The translations under genes were made by a program, and so were the position numbers. From assembly GCF_003435375.1 (NCBI RefSeq), contig NZ_QWGL01000010.1:74112-107413 (forward strand): a stretch of DNA of 33,302 bases, given 5' to 3'. Positions 8,088-16,382 of this stretch are shown here, one piece after another. This DNA is from Clostridium sp. AM34-11AC (GTDB taxonomy: Bacteria; Bacillota; Clostridia; Lachnospirales; Lachnospiraceae). Position 1 is the first letter of the stretch. Each line of letters opens with the position of its first letter. The notes under the pieces were generated by a model, which did not search any database, was not told where the DNA came from, and saw only the letters and a program-made list of their open reading frames with translations.

Positions 8088-10046
8088 ATGCTTAAGAAAA
8101 AAATCCACCCGGAACATTGGCAAGTCATGGCAGCATATTTGATGATCTATGATCTTATCGTCATTGCGGCTGCTTATTTTTTTGCTCTCTGGCTCCGGTT
8201 TGACTGCCGTTTTCAGGCGATTCCGAAAGAATACCTGGATATCTATTTTAAAACGATCATTCCGTACACCCTGTACTGCGTTTTCGTATTTTGGGGATTA
8301 CGGCTTTATAAGAGTATCTGGAGGTTCGCAAGCTACAATGAGCTGATCCGTATGACGTTAGCCACTGTGATCACGTCATTTTCCCAGATCCTGGCAGTTA
8401 CTGCGTTGGTGGGAAGAATGCCGATTTCCTATTACTTCTTTGGAGTGATCATTCAGTTTGTTATGACATTGGGAATCCGATTTGCGTACCGTTTTGTCCT
8501 TCTGCTGGTCGGAAAAGTCAGGGAACCCGAAGCCCCATTAAAACATGTTCTCCTTGTCGGAGCCGGGGCTGCCGGTCAGATGATCCTGCGGGATATCAAG
8601 CATGCGGAAACAGTGAAGGAAAAGGTATGCTGTTTTATTGATGATAATCCGAATAAATGGGGACGTTACATCGACGGAATCCCGGTCGAGGGTGGACGCG
8701 ACGAGATCATGCGGGCATGTGCCAAGTACCATATCCAGAAGATTTATGTAGTAATTCCGAGTGCATCTTCGGAAGCAAAGAAAGATATTTTAAATATCTG
8801 TAACCAGACGGGATGTGAGCTCTTAAATCTTCCTGGCATGTATCAGTTATATACAGGCGACGTGACTGTCAGCAATATGAAGGAGGTTGCCGTGGAAGAT
8901 CTTCTCGGTCGTGATCCGATCAAGGTCAATATGGACGAGATCTTCCAGCATCTGAAGGGAAAAGTCATCATGGTCACCGGCGGGGGGGGATCCATCGGAT
9001 CAGAGCTCTGCCGCCAGATCGCAGCCCACGGACCAAAACAGCTGATCATTTTCGATATCTATGAAAACAACGCATACGATATTCAACTGGAGTTAAAGAA
9101 AAAATATCCGGAACTCGATCTCGTTGTCCGGATCGGTTCTGTCCGTGACAGCCGGTTGATGTTTAAGATTTTTGAGACATATCGTCCGGAAATCGTATAT
9201 CATGCGGCAGCCCACAAGCATGTACCGCTGATGGAGGACAGCCCGTGCGAGGCAATCAAGAACAATGCCATTGGTACATATAAAACAGCTTACGCAGCTC
9301 TGGTTTATGGCTGTAAACGTTTTGTCCTTATCAGTACAGACAAAGCGGTTAACCCGACGAACGTCATGGGGGCGTCCAAGAGACTCTGTGAGATGGTTAT
9401 CCAGTCCTTTGACCATATGGTAAAGACCGGACGTGCCTATGAACTTCCGCAGCTCTTTACCCACAGTATGACCGACATGACGACCAAACCGGAAGTTATT
9501 GAGGCATTAAAACACGCAAAGACGGAGTTTGTTGCCGTGCGCTTCGGAAATGTTCTCGGAAGCAACGGATCTGTTATCCCGCTCTTTAAAAAACAGATCG
9601 CTGCAGGTGGACCGGTAACCGTAACTCACCCGGATATCATCCGGTACTTTATGACGATTCCCGAGTCTGTCAGTCTTGTCCTCCAGGCCGGAACCTATGC
9701 CCATGGCGGGGAAATCTTCGTTCTCGATATGGGAAAACCGGTGAAGATCGATACCCTGGCCCGCAACCTAATCCGTCTTTCCGGTCATAAACCGGATGTG
9801 GACATCAAGATCGTATACAGCGGTCTTCGTCCGGGAGAAAAATTATACGAAGAAAAGCTGATGGCGGAGGAAGGTCTAAGAAAAACACAGAATGACCTGA
9901 TCCACATCGGATGCCCGATCCCATTTGATATTGAGGTGTTCTTAGGACAGCTCGAGAACCTGATGGAAACAGCTTACAAAAACAAAGACAATATCCGAGA
10001 GGTACTGAAGGAAGTGGTTTCCACGTACCATCCGGCTGATCAGTAA
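8088..10046 (+). CDS. Membrane-bound UDP-GlcNAc 4,6-dehydratase (PglF/CapD/FlaA1-type polysaccharide synthase)
   Basis: A 652-residue enzyme of the PglF/WbpM/CapD family. About four membrane segments occupy residues 15-145, a first Rossmann domain (HVLLVGAGAAGQM) follows, and then the catalytic extended SDR domain from about residue 290, with VTGGGGSIGSEL for NAD binding (296-307) and TDKAVNPTNVMGASK (417-431) at the active site. These enzymes convert UDP-GlcNAc to the 4-keto-6-deoxy sugar. With the aminotransferase next door, 13 bases downstream, the product should be a UDP-4-amino-4,6-dideoxy-GlcNAc, a common first sugar. AAGGA lies 10 bases before ATG 8088. A G8 run (8982-8989) encodes the Gly-rich NAD loop and is in frame here. 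Confidence 0.9.
   Translation: MLKKKIHPEHWQVMAAYLMIYDLIVIAAAYFFALWLRFDCRFQAIPKEYLDIYFKTIIPYTLYCVFVFWGLRLYKSIWRFASYNELIRMTLATVITSFSQILAVTALVGRMPISYYFFGVIIQFVMTLGIRFAYRFVLLLVGKVREPEAPLKHVLLVGAGAAGQMILRDIKHAETVKEKVCCFIDDNPNKWGRYIDGIPVEGGRDEIMRACAKYHIQKIYVVIPSASSEAKKDILNICNQTGCELLNLPGMYQLYTGDVTVSNMKEVAVEDLLGRDPIKVNMDEIFQHLKGKVIMVTGGGGSIGSELCRQIAAHGPKQLIIFDIYENNAYDIQLELKKKYPELDLVVRIGSVRDSRLMFKIFETYRPEIVYHAAAHKHVPLMEDSPCEAIKNNAIGTYKTAYAALVYGCKRFVLISTDKAVNPTNVMGASKRLCEMVIQSFDHMVKTGRAYELPQLFTHSMTDMTTKPEVIEALKHAKTEFVAVRFGNVLGSNGSVIPLFKKQIAAGGPVTVTHPDIIRYFMTIPESVSLVLQAGTYAHGGEIFVLDMGKPVKIDTLARNLIRLSGHKPDVDIKIVYSGLRPGEKLYEEKLMAEEGLRKTQNDLIHIGCPIPFDIEVFLGQLENLMETAYKNKDNIREVLKEVVSTYHPADQ
8982..8989 (+). 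repeat. G8 tract in the dehydratase gene (in frame)
   Basis: Eight consecutive Gs encode part of Gly299-Gly301 in the NAD-binding loop, read as GGC GGG GGG GGA. The gene is ON at this length; gain or loss of one G would stop translation before the catalytic domain. The loop is Gly-rich in all homologues, so protein constraint explains part of the run. Confidence 0.8.
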
Positions 10047-10059
10047 AGGAGATGCTGCA

Positions 10060-11337
10060 ATGTTTAAGGCAACTGATTTTACACCATTCGAGAAAAAAGT
10101 ATGGCTTGCCTCTCCGACCATGCACGGAGAAGAACTGAAATATATGACCGAGGCTTATGAGACCAACTGGATGAGTACCGTAGGCGAAAACATCAACGAA
10201 GTAGAAAAGATCGCAGCGGAGACATCCGGAGTGTCCTATGCTATCGCTCTCTCCTCCTGTACGGCTGCACTGCACCTTTGCGTAAAACTGGCTGGAGAAA
10301 AGCTTTATGGAAAATCGCAGATTGGACATGGTGCTGTAGAAGGAAAACGTGTTTTCTGTAGTGACATGACTTTTGACGCGACACTCAATCCGGTTGTATA
10401 TGAAGGCGGTATTCCGGTATTTATCGATACCGATCCTGCTTCCTGGAACATGGATCCGGAATCACTGGAAAAGGCGTTCGCAATGTATCCGGAAGTAAAG
10501 CTTGTCGTGTGTGCTGAATTATACGGTTTTTCTGGAAATATCCGAAAGATCAAAGAAATCTGTGAACAGCACGGAGCTCTGCTGATCGAGGATGCTGCGG
10601 AAGCGATGGGCGCCTCCTGGGAAGGAAAACAGTGTGGAGCCTTTGGCGATTATGCGGCGATCAGTTACAACGGAAACAAGATCATCACTGGCTCGTCCGG
10701 AGGCTGCCTTCTTACCAACTCTTTAGAAGACGCGAACAAGGCAAGGAAATGGAGTACCCAGGCAAGAGAAAACGCGGCCTGGTATCAGCATGAGGAAGTC
10801 GGCTATAACTACCGGATGTCTAATGTGATCGCCGGAGTGATAAGAGGGCAGTATAAGTATCTTGAGGAGCATATTGCCCAGAAAAAGGCAGTTTATGAAA
10901 GATATAAGGAAGGATTTAAGGATCTTCCGATTCAAATGAATCCAATCGTGGAGGGCTGTGTTCCCAACTACTGGCTTTCTGCTTTCACGATCGATCCAGA
11001 ATATATGTGCAGACAGGTCAGAGGCGAATGTGAAGCTCTGTATATTTCTGAAGCGGGAAAGACATGCCCGACTGAAATCTTAGAAGTTCTCAACAGCTTG
11101 AATGCAGAAGGAAGACCGATCTGGAAGCCCATGCATATGCAGCCCATGTATCGCAATCATGCGTTTATCACGGTGGATGGCAGCGGCAGATGTCGGACAA
11201 ATGCGTATATTCCAGGCGGTTGCGTCGATGTCGGGGCGGATATTTTCAACAGAGGATTGTGCCTGCCGTCGGATAATAAGATGACAGACGAGCAAATTGA
11301 CCTGATTATTGAGGTTGTTAAGGGCTGTTTTGAGTAA
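10060..11337 (+). CDS. DegT/DnrJ/EryC1/StrS-family PLP aminotransferase (nucleotide-sugar 4-aminotransferase)
   Basis: A 425-residue sugar aminotransferase. It shows the family's TNWMSTVG and SSCTAALHL regions, LLIEDAAEAMGA with the PLP-ring Asp at about 178, and NGNKIITGSSGG with the Schiff-base Lys207. It should transfer an amino group, normally from glutamate, to the 4-keto sugar made by the upstream dehydratase, giving UDP-2-acetamido-4-amino-2,4,6-trideoxyhexose. At 425 residues it is longer than PglE-type enzymes, with an extended stretch between about residues 300 and 390 resembling other long members found in clostridial capsule loci. AAAGGAG sits about 9 bases before the ATG. I see no dedicated PglD-type N-acetyltransferase, so the amino group may stay free or be acetylated by a downstream enzyme. 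Confidence 0.87.
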   Translation: MFKATDFTPFEKKVWLASPTMHGEELKYMTEAYETNWMSTVGENINEVEKIAAETSGVSYAIALSSCTAALHLCVKLAGEKLYGKSQIGHGAVEGKRVFCSDMTFDATLNPVVYEGGIPVFIDTDPASWNMDPESLEKAFAMYPEVKLVVCAELYGFSGNIRKIKEICEQHGALLIEDAAEAMGASWEGKQCGAFGDYAAISYNGNKIITGSSGGCLLTNSLEDANKARKWSTQARENAAWYQHEEVGYNYRMSNVIAGVIRGQYKYLEEHIAQKKAVYERYKEGFKDLPIQMNPIVEGCVPNYWLSAFTIDPEYMCRQVRGECEALYISEAGKTCPTEILEVLNSLNAEGRPIWKPMHMQPMYRNHAFITVDGSGRCRTNAYIPGGCVDVGADIFNRGLCLPSDNKMTDEQIDLIIEVVKGCFE

Positions 11338-11366
11338 AAATGACGAAGGAATGGGCATGAGATGTT

Positions 11367-11604
11367 CAAATAGGACTACGTTAAAAAATGGGAGTTTTGG
11401 GCGTTGAAATGAAGGGTTAAAATGCCGATTTTAAGGCTCATGGTTGCATATCAATCGGAGGTCAAATAGGACGACGTGAAATAGCGTAGTTTTGGGTGAT
11501 GAGATTAGAGCTGAAAATGCCGATTTTAAGGCTCATGGGTTGCATATCAATTTGGGGGGGGCAAATAGGACGACGTTGAATAGCCGTAGTTTTGGACGAG
11601 TAGA
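11367..11604 (+). repeat. Array of two and a half ~96-99 bp direct repeats in the gap before the sugar transferase
   Basis: The 318-base gap 11338-11655 holds a tandem array. Each unit begins CAAATAGGAC, at 11367, 11463 and 11562, giving periods of 96 and 99 bases; the third unit is partial. Within units, AAAATGCCGATTTTAAGG is identical in the first two copies, followed by GCTCATGG(G)TTGCATATCAAT, and GTAGTTTTGG recurs in the second and third. The boundary between units two and three carries a G8 run, where the boundary between units one and two reads CGGAGGT instead. I find no protein, convincing promoter or terminator here. A regulatory role upstream of the initiating transferase is possible. 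Confidence 0.8.
11554..11561 (+). repeat. G8 tract in the non-coding repeat array
   Basis: Eight Gs at the junction of the second and third repeat units, 94 bases before the sugar transferase start. It is the only G tract of the locus outside a coding sequence. If a promoter overlaps it, slippage would change spacing rather than reading frame; a TTGCAT at 11540-11545 is the best -35 candidate but I see no good -10 after it. Confidence 0.75.
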
Positions 11605-11655
11605 AAGTGTGAGGATGTTATTTTCAGTGACATATTGGTGGTGAAATTTGAGTAG

Positions 11656-12402
11656 ATGGATAAGAAGAAATTGGCGATAACTACAGCTGTGGGAGCTGCG
11701 ACCGGTGTGGCGGGGTATGCGGCAGGTAAGCACAGGAGAAAAAAGAAGACAGAAAAAACAGACAGTGAACCGGTCATCCCACACAGACAAGGGTTCTACG
11801 AGAAATACATAAAACGGCCACAGGATTTCTGCTGTGCGCTTCTTGCAATCATTGTGTTGTCACCGGTGATGCTGGTCACAGCGTTACTTGTTCGAGTCAA
11901 GCTTGGCTCACCCGTGTTATTTACACAGGAGCGTCCAGGATTGAACGGTAAGATATTCAAGCTGTATAAGTTCCGTACCATGACAGATGAGAAAAATGAA
12001 AACGGTGAGCTGTTGCCCGACGATGATAGACTAACAAGATTTGGAAAAGCTCTTCGTTCTACATCTTTGGATGAACTTCCGGAGCTATTTAATATTCTGC
12101 GGGGGGATATGGCCGTAGTCGGGCCAAGACCATTACTTGTTCAGTACTTGCCACTTTATAACAAGCATCAAGCAAGACGGCATGAGGTACGTTCTGGGTT
12201 TACAGGATACGCACAGGTGCGTGGAAGGAATGCGATCACATGGGAAGAAAAGTTTGACAAGGATGTTTATTATGTGGATCATGTCAGCTTCTTGGGCGAC
12301 TGGAAGATTATATTTCAGACTGTGAAGACAGTTTTGAAGCGGGAAGGGATCAATTCGGAGACGGCAGCAACGATGGAGTATTTCACTGGGACAAAAGTAT
12401 AG
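11656..12402 (+). CDS. Initiating sugar-phosphate transferase (bacterial sugar transferase family, PglC/WcaJ-like)
   Basis: A 248-residue phosphoglycosyl transferase that should start repeat-unit synthesis by moving a sugar phosphate from its UDP donor onto undecaprenyl phosphate at the inner membrane face. Visible are a charged N-terminus with a short hydrophobic stretch, a membrane helix at about 57-80, KLYKFRTM, the catalytic-region [12 protein letters not shown] (Asp-Glu pair), and [16 protein letters not shown]. The ending resembles EpsL/PglC-type monotopic enzymes with an N-terminal extension of about 45 residues. The ribosome site is weak (GGTGG about 14 bases upstream) and a TAG immediately precedes the ATG, so translation may be low or coupled. 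Its likely substrate is the amino-deoxysugar made by the two genes before it. Confidence 0.9.
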   Translation: MDKKKLAITTAVGAATGVAGYAAGKHRRKKKTEKTDSEPVIPHRQGFYEKYIKRPQDFCCALLAIIVLSPVMLVTALLVRVKLGSPVLFTQERPGLNGKIFKLYKFRTMTDEKNENGELLPDDDRLTRFGKALRSTSLDELPELFNILRGDMAVVGPRPLLVQYLPLYNKHQARRHEVRSGFTGYAQVRGRNAITWEEKFDKDVYYVDHVSFLGDWKIIFQTVKTVLKREGINSETAATMEYFTGTKV

Positions 12403-12421
12403 GAAATTATGGAGATTCAAT

Positions 12422-13414
12422 ATGAAGATATTATTCACAAGCGTTGGCAGACGCGTGGAATTGATGCAGGCATTCCGAAAAGCAGCCGATGAATTAAAGT
12501 CATCTGGTGAGCTAAAGGATGATTTGACAATCATTGGTGCAGATATTACAGATACGGCTCCGGCCCTATATTTCTGTGATGAGACGAGGATTGTCCCGAG
12601 AATTAAGGATAAGAGCTACATCCCTGTTCTTTTAGAAATATGTCAAGAAGAAGCTGTTGACTGTCTGATTCCCACCATAGACACGGATTTGTTGCTGCTG
12701 GCAGAGAATAAACGGCATTTTGAATCTATCGGTACAAAAGTCCTGATTTCTGCTGCTAATAAAGTAAGGCTGTGCAGGGACAAAAACTTCACAGCAGATT
12801 ATTTCCGCTCTCTTGGATTGAAATCCCCTCGGCCGGTCAATTCGGTTGAAAAATACGAGAGTGAGTTAGAAAAGGGTTGTGTTGGATTCCCCGCGTTTAT
12901 CAAACCAAAGGACGGAAGTTCCAGTATTGATGCTTATAAAGTTGATAATCTGGAGGATTTGAAACTTTATGCTGAAAAGATCGGTGATTACATCATTCAG
13001 CCATTTATAGCCGGTAGGGAATATACGATTGATATTTTCTGCGATTACGAGGGTAATCCGGTCTATATCACACCGAGGGAAAGATTGGCTGTCAGAGCCG
13101 GGGAAGTTCTGAAAACAAAGATCACACAGGACGATACCATGATTGCTGAGATGCAGGTGTTGATTAGTGATTTTAAACCTTGCGGCCAGATCACGGTTCA
13201 GTTGATCCGTGAGGAAACAACGGGAGATGATTACTACATAGAAATCAATCCACGTTTCGGCGGCGGTGCTCCACTGAGCATAAAAGCGGGAGCTGACAGC
13301 GCAAAGGCTGTGATTCGAATGCTGAATGGTGAGAAGTTGAAGTATGTTGAGAAAGCCGCAAAAGACGGCGCGGTGTATAGCAGGTTTGACCAGAGCATCT
13401 GTGTGGGTGAGTGA
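12422..13414 (+). CDS. ATP-grasp ligase (CarB-like)
   Basis: A 330-residue soluble ATP-grasp protein. The N-terminal Rossmann-like part starts MKILFTSVGRRVEL; the ATP-grasp core has FPAFIKPKDGSSS (ATP-binding Lys) and ends with YYIEINPRFGGGAPL, the Mg-binding Glu-x-Asn motif. Members resemble the ligase half of carbamoyl phosphate synthase large subunit but form amide or peptide bonds in many pathways. Set among capsule genes, directly before a HAD phosphatase and an acetyltransferase, it may link an amino acid or acid to a sugar; the substrates cannot be read from the sequence. GGAG lies 7 bases before the ATG, and the gap to the preceding gene is 19 bases. Confidence 0.8.
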   Translation: MKILFTSVGRRVELMQAFRKAADELKSSGELKDDLTIIGADITDTAPALYFCDETRIVPRIKDKSYIPVLLEICQEEAVDCLIPTIDTDLLLLAENKRHFESIGTKVLISAANKVRLCRDKNFTADYFRSLGLKSPRPVNSVEKYESELEKGCVGFPAFIKPKDGSSSIDAYKVDNLEDLKLYAEKIGDYIIQPFIAGREYTIDIFCDYEGNPVYITPRERLAVRAGEVLKTKITQDDTMIAEMQVLISDFKPCGQITVQLIREETTGDDYYIEINPRFGGGAPLSIKAGADSAKAVIRMLNGEKLKYVEKAAKDGAVYSRFDQSICVGE

Positions 13415-13438
13415 ACACTTGTATGGGTGAGTATCTGT

Positions 13439-14113
13439 ATGAGTAGAGAAAATGTGACCATGATTGAGATAACCGAAATTACAGAAGTTATGAACTATAT
13501 AGAAGGTCTTTCCGCTGTAGTGTTTGATTTGGATGATACACTCTACAGTGAAAAAGAATACGTCCGCAGCGGATATAAGGCGGTGGCTGAGATAATCTCA
13601 CAGGTTGATGATGCGGAAGAAAAGCTATGGGAAGCCTTTGAAAGGAAGAAACCGGCGATAGACACAGTTCTAAAAGATGAGGGGATCTACTCGGAGGAGC
13701 TGAAGGAAAGGTGCCTGGAGGTATACCGAAATCACAAGCCAGATATTCATTTATATTTCGGAGTAGCAGATATGCTGAAGGGAATACGAAAACGCGGCAT
13801 GAACATTGGGATTATCACAGATGGACGCCCGGAGGGACAGCAGAGGAAGATATATGTCCTTGGCTTGGATGCATTGGTGGATGAGATCATCATCACAGAT
13901 GAACTGGGAGGCCCAGAGCACCGGAAACCTTGTGGTAAGGCATTCCACCTTATGCGGGACATGATAGGCAATGGCGGATATAGCACGATGTGCTATGTCG
14001 GAGACAATATCAAGAAAGATTTCGTTGCTCCGGAAGAGCTTGGGATGAGATGTATCTGGTTCCGAAATAGAGATGGATTGTATTATATCGAAGAGGATAA
14101 TAATTATGCTTGA
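13439..14113 (+). CDS. HAD-superfamily hydrolase (phosphatase, subfamily IA)
   Basis: A 224-residue haloacid-dehalogenase-type phosphatase: VFDLDDTLYSE holds the nucleophile and acid Asp pair, IGIITDGRP is motif II, a Lys lies in HRKPCGKAF, and CYVGDNIKKDF is motif IV. It has a helical cap between the first two motifs. It probably dephosphorylates a small sugar or polyol phosphate used by its neighbours. Start choice is uncertain: ATG 13439 has GGGTGAG 7 bases upstream, while GTG 13427 and ATG 13460 are in frame too. The phrase GGGTGAGT occurs twice around the junction with the previous gene, a minor duplication. Its end overlaps the acetyltransferase start by 8 bases. Confidence 0.82.
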   Translation: MSRENVTMIEITEITEVMNYIEGLSAVVFDLDDTLYSEKEYVRSGYKAVAEIISQVDDAEEKLWEAFERKKPAIDTVLKDEGIYSEELKERCLEVYRNHKPDIHLYFGVADMLKGIRKRGMNIGIITDGRPEGQQRKIYVLGLDALVDEIIITDELGGPEHRKPCGKAFHLMRDMIGNGGYSTMCYVGDNIKKDFVAPEELGMRCIWFRNRDGLYYIEEDNNYA

Positions 14114-14726
14114 ACGATTGAAGAAAAAAATACCTATAGAGCGTATATGGCAGACCGTCAACCTGAATTTGCGGATCAGCTCGGGGAGAAGGGCAAATTA
14201 TTTGAAAAAACATCACATTTTTAAAAACATGGGCGAACATGTGAGCTTGCAAATGCGAAAAATCCCTCTTTATCCGAAGCTTATTTCATTTGGAAACAAC
14301 ATCATGGTTGCCTCAAATGTCTCGTTCCTGACGCATGATGCGATTCATCATGTTTTCAATGGCTTGCTTGAAGGACAAGGCGAAAGCAGAAGAGTTAATG
14401 AAAAAGTCGGATGTATAGATATCCGTGATAATTGTTTTATCGGAGCGAACAGTATTATCTGTAATGGTGTCAGGATTGGCCCGAATGCAGTTGTTGCAGC
14501 AGGAGCCATCGTAACAAAGGATGTACCTCCCGGATGCGTGGCGGGGGGGGTACCGGCCAGAGTAATTGGCTCCTTCGATGATTTGCTGGGAAAGAGAATA
14601 ATGGAAGCGGAAAATGAGCCGCCAGTCATCCGCATAGAAGCACAAAAAATATCGGATGAAGTCATAGATTGGTTTTGGGGAGAATTCTACGAAAAAAGAA
14701 AAGAGAATGAACTAAATGAACAATGA
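14106..14726 (+). CDS. Hexapeptide-repeat (LbH) O-acetyltransferase
   Basis: A 206-residue left-handed beta-helix acyltransferase related to maltose/galactoside O-acetyltransferases. SFLTHDAIHHV gives a catalytic-type His, and the repeats IDIRDNCFIGANSIICNGVR and IGPNAVVAAGAIVTKDVPPG are followed by the family's terminal GGVPARVIG. It should acetylate a sugar hydroxyl or amino group using acetyl-CoA. Start ATG 14106 has GAAGAGG upstream and overlaps the HAD gene by 8 bases; its end overlaps the next gene by 11, so translation is coupled. A G8 run (14543-14550) encodes Gly147-Gly148 and neighbours and is in frame here; a frameshift would lose the C-terminal 60 residues. Confidence 0.85.
   Translation: MLERLKKKIPIERIWQTVNLNLRISSGRRANYLKKHHIFKNMGEHVSLQMRKIPLYPKLISFGNNIMVASNVSFLTHDAIHHVFNGLLEGQGESRRVNEKVGCIDIRDNCFIGANSIICNGVRIGPNAVVAAGAIVTKDVPPGCVAGGVPARVIGSFDDLLGKRIMEAENEPPVIRIEAQKISDEVIDWFWGEFYEKRKENELNEQ
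14543..14550 (+). repeat. G8 tract in the acetyltransferase gene (in frame)
   Basis: Eight Gs within GCG GGG GGG GTA, encoding the Ala-Gly-Gly-Val before the conserved Pro-Ala. The gene is intact at this length. Confidence 0.8.
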
Positions 14727-15519
14727 TTATGGTTTTGCAGAAAAGCATGAAGCAGTACTCTGCCTATTGGATGAAATTGATCGCCTTTGCAGGGAAAATG
14801 GAATCAAGTATTCACTGCATGGTGGTACGTTATTAGGTGCAGAGCGCAATGGACATTTAATTCCATGGGATGATGATGCTGACATCTCTATGTTGCGTTC
14901 GCAGTTTAAGAAGTTGAAAAAGATTATAGAGGGCGACGAAACTTCATTATTAGTAATTAAAAAGAGTGAGATTGCACCGTGGCTTACAAATATCAGTTTT
15001 TTAAAAAATAAAACTCAAAAAGTGGATGTTGATGTTTTTATTTGGGACTATATAACGGACTCAACTGTGGGACAGGCATTGAAGATTAATCTTTTACGTT
15101 TTTTGCAGGGAATGATGAAGAAAAATATTGTTTATTCTGAATACAAAGGCATACAAAGAATACTTATTTGGGCGGCACATTGCGTTGGATTGCCATTTAG
15201 CGAGCAGACAAAAATTTTGTGGTATAAAAAAATTGCAAAAGACTTTTTGATCGGGAAAAAGAAATATATTCACCGTTCAAATGATGCATTTGTTGGGTGC
15301 AGTTATATATTTGATGCAGATTATATGAAATCCTATTCAATGATAAGGTTAGAAGAACACACTTATATGGTGGCTAAAAGGTATCATGAGTTTTTGATAA
15401 GAAACTATGGAGAAGATTATTTGACACCGCCGCCTGAAAAAGAAAGGAGATCTCAGCATGGACATAATAAAGGATTCCTTCCAGAATCAGAGCGGGGGGG
15501 GGGATTCATCCGGAGATAA
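14716..15519 (+). CDS. licD: LicD-family phosphotransferase (first of two)
   Basis: A 267-residue LicD-family protein, the nucleotidyltransferase-fold family that moves phospho-choline or phospho-polyol groups from CDP-activated donors to glycans (related to human FKTN/FKRP). The core GGTLLGAERNGHLIPWDDDA (residues 36-55) carries the metal-binding Asp cluster, and VDVDVFIWD follows at about 110. The usual LicD ending, YGEDYLTPPPEKERR, appears near residue 240. The last about 25 residues read through the start region of the second licD and its G10 tract, so the exact C-terminus depends on tract length; at G10 it ends GGGFIRR. ATG 14716 overlaps the upstream gene by 11 bases. Likely donor: the product of the cytidylyltransferase at 16383. 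Confidence 0.85.
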   Translation: MNNDYGFAEKHEAVLCLLDEIDRLCRENGIKYSLHGGTLLGAERNGHLIPWDDDADISMLRSQFKKLKKIIEGDETSLLVIKKSEIAPWLTNISFLKNKTQKVDVDVFIWDYITDSTVGQALKINLLRFLQGMMKKNIVYSEYKGIQRILIWAAHCVGLPFSEQTKILWYKKIAKDFLIGKKKYIHRSNDAFVGCSYIFDADYMKSYSMIRLEEHTYMVAKRYHEFLIRNYGEDYLTPPPEKERRSQHGHNKGFLPESERGGGFIRR

Positions 15520-16346
15520 GTCTGGCCGATATGCAGAAAGTGCAGTTGGAATTGTTGCATGAGTTAGATCGGATTTGTAGAAAGAATCACTTGCATTATA
15601 CTCTCTCAAGTGGCACTTGCCTGGGAGCGGTTCGCCATCAGGGTTTTATTCCATGGGATGATGATATTGATGTATATATGTCATGGAAGGACGCTGAAAA
15701 ATTAGCAGAATGTCAAAATCAGTTTCGAGACAAATATTTTGTGCAGTCATATAAGACGGATCCCAAATTTCCTTCTACGCATTACAGACTATGTGATTCA
15801 ACTACATCCTGTTTTATGAAGGATACGGAAGGGTTGGATATAAATCATGGAATATTTATTGATATCTATATTTATTATCTGTATCCGGATAGTAGATTTA
15901 TGAAGAAAAAGATTACCGTTGATTCATTTATCCTCCGCGTACTGGTTGCTAATACACATCCCAAGAATCACGGCAAATTGGTGGCATTTCTGGGGGACAT
16001 GGTGCTTAAATTTTATAAAGGAAAGAAAAGAGAACGAAAAATTGAATCTATCCTTCGTGAATATAAGGGCAATAGTTGGGAAAAGTATGTTGCGACTTAT
16101 TTTGGAAGAGATATTGGATTAGGGAAATGCATTAAATATCCGAAAGAATGGTTTGTACATCCTAAAATACTCTGCTTTGAAGACATGGAAGTGCCTTGCC
16201 CTGGAAATCCTGAAGAATATTGCAGGCTTCAATATGGGAATACATTTATGAAACTCCCTCCAGTAGAAAAGAGACAACCGCACCACGAATTTATTTATGC
16301 AAGCGTTTCGGAATCCTATAAAGATTTCAAGGGAATATATTATTAG
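15458..16346 (+). CDS. licD: LicD-family phosphotransferase (second), phase OFF at G10
   Basis: A second LicD protein with SSGTCLGAVRHQGFIPWDDD and the typical ending LPPVEKRQPHH. The uninterrupted frame has its first ATG at 15531 (271 residues), but that ATG has no ribosome site and begins in the middle of the usual N-terminal helix. ATG 15458 is preceded at 7 bases by a perfect AAAGGAGA, inside the end of the first licD, and reads MDIIKDSFQNQSGGG. With one G fewer in the tract (15494-15503) it would continue IHPEISLADMQKVQLELL, a normal LicD start, giving 295 residues. At G10 it shifts frame and stops at 15560-15562. I therefore read this copy as switched off, with perhaps weak internal initiation. 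Confidence 0.85.
15494..15503 (+). repeat. G10 tract at the licD1-licD2 junction (phase switch)
   Basis: The longest G run in the window. It lies in the last codons of the first licD and 12 codons into the second, which are in different frames here. At G10 the first ends at TAA 15517-15519 and the second is out of frame. At G9 or G12 the second is in frame from ATG 15458. At G8 or G11 the first licD would fuse in frame to the second. Confidence 0.9.
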
Positions 16347-16382
16347 CCAAGCAAAAATTAAGAAATTAAAGGAGAGAAATCT

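Noticed and set aside
8176..8182. T7 run near the start of the dehydratase gene as a switch
   Set aside because: It encodes Phe residues in a membrane helix and the frame is intact; such T runs are expected there.
11592..11621. Promoter TTGGAC-18-TGTTAT before the sugar transferase
   Set aside because: Both boxes are poor matches, and the -35-like part is just a piece of the direct repeat.
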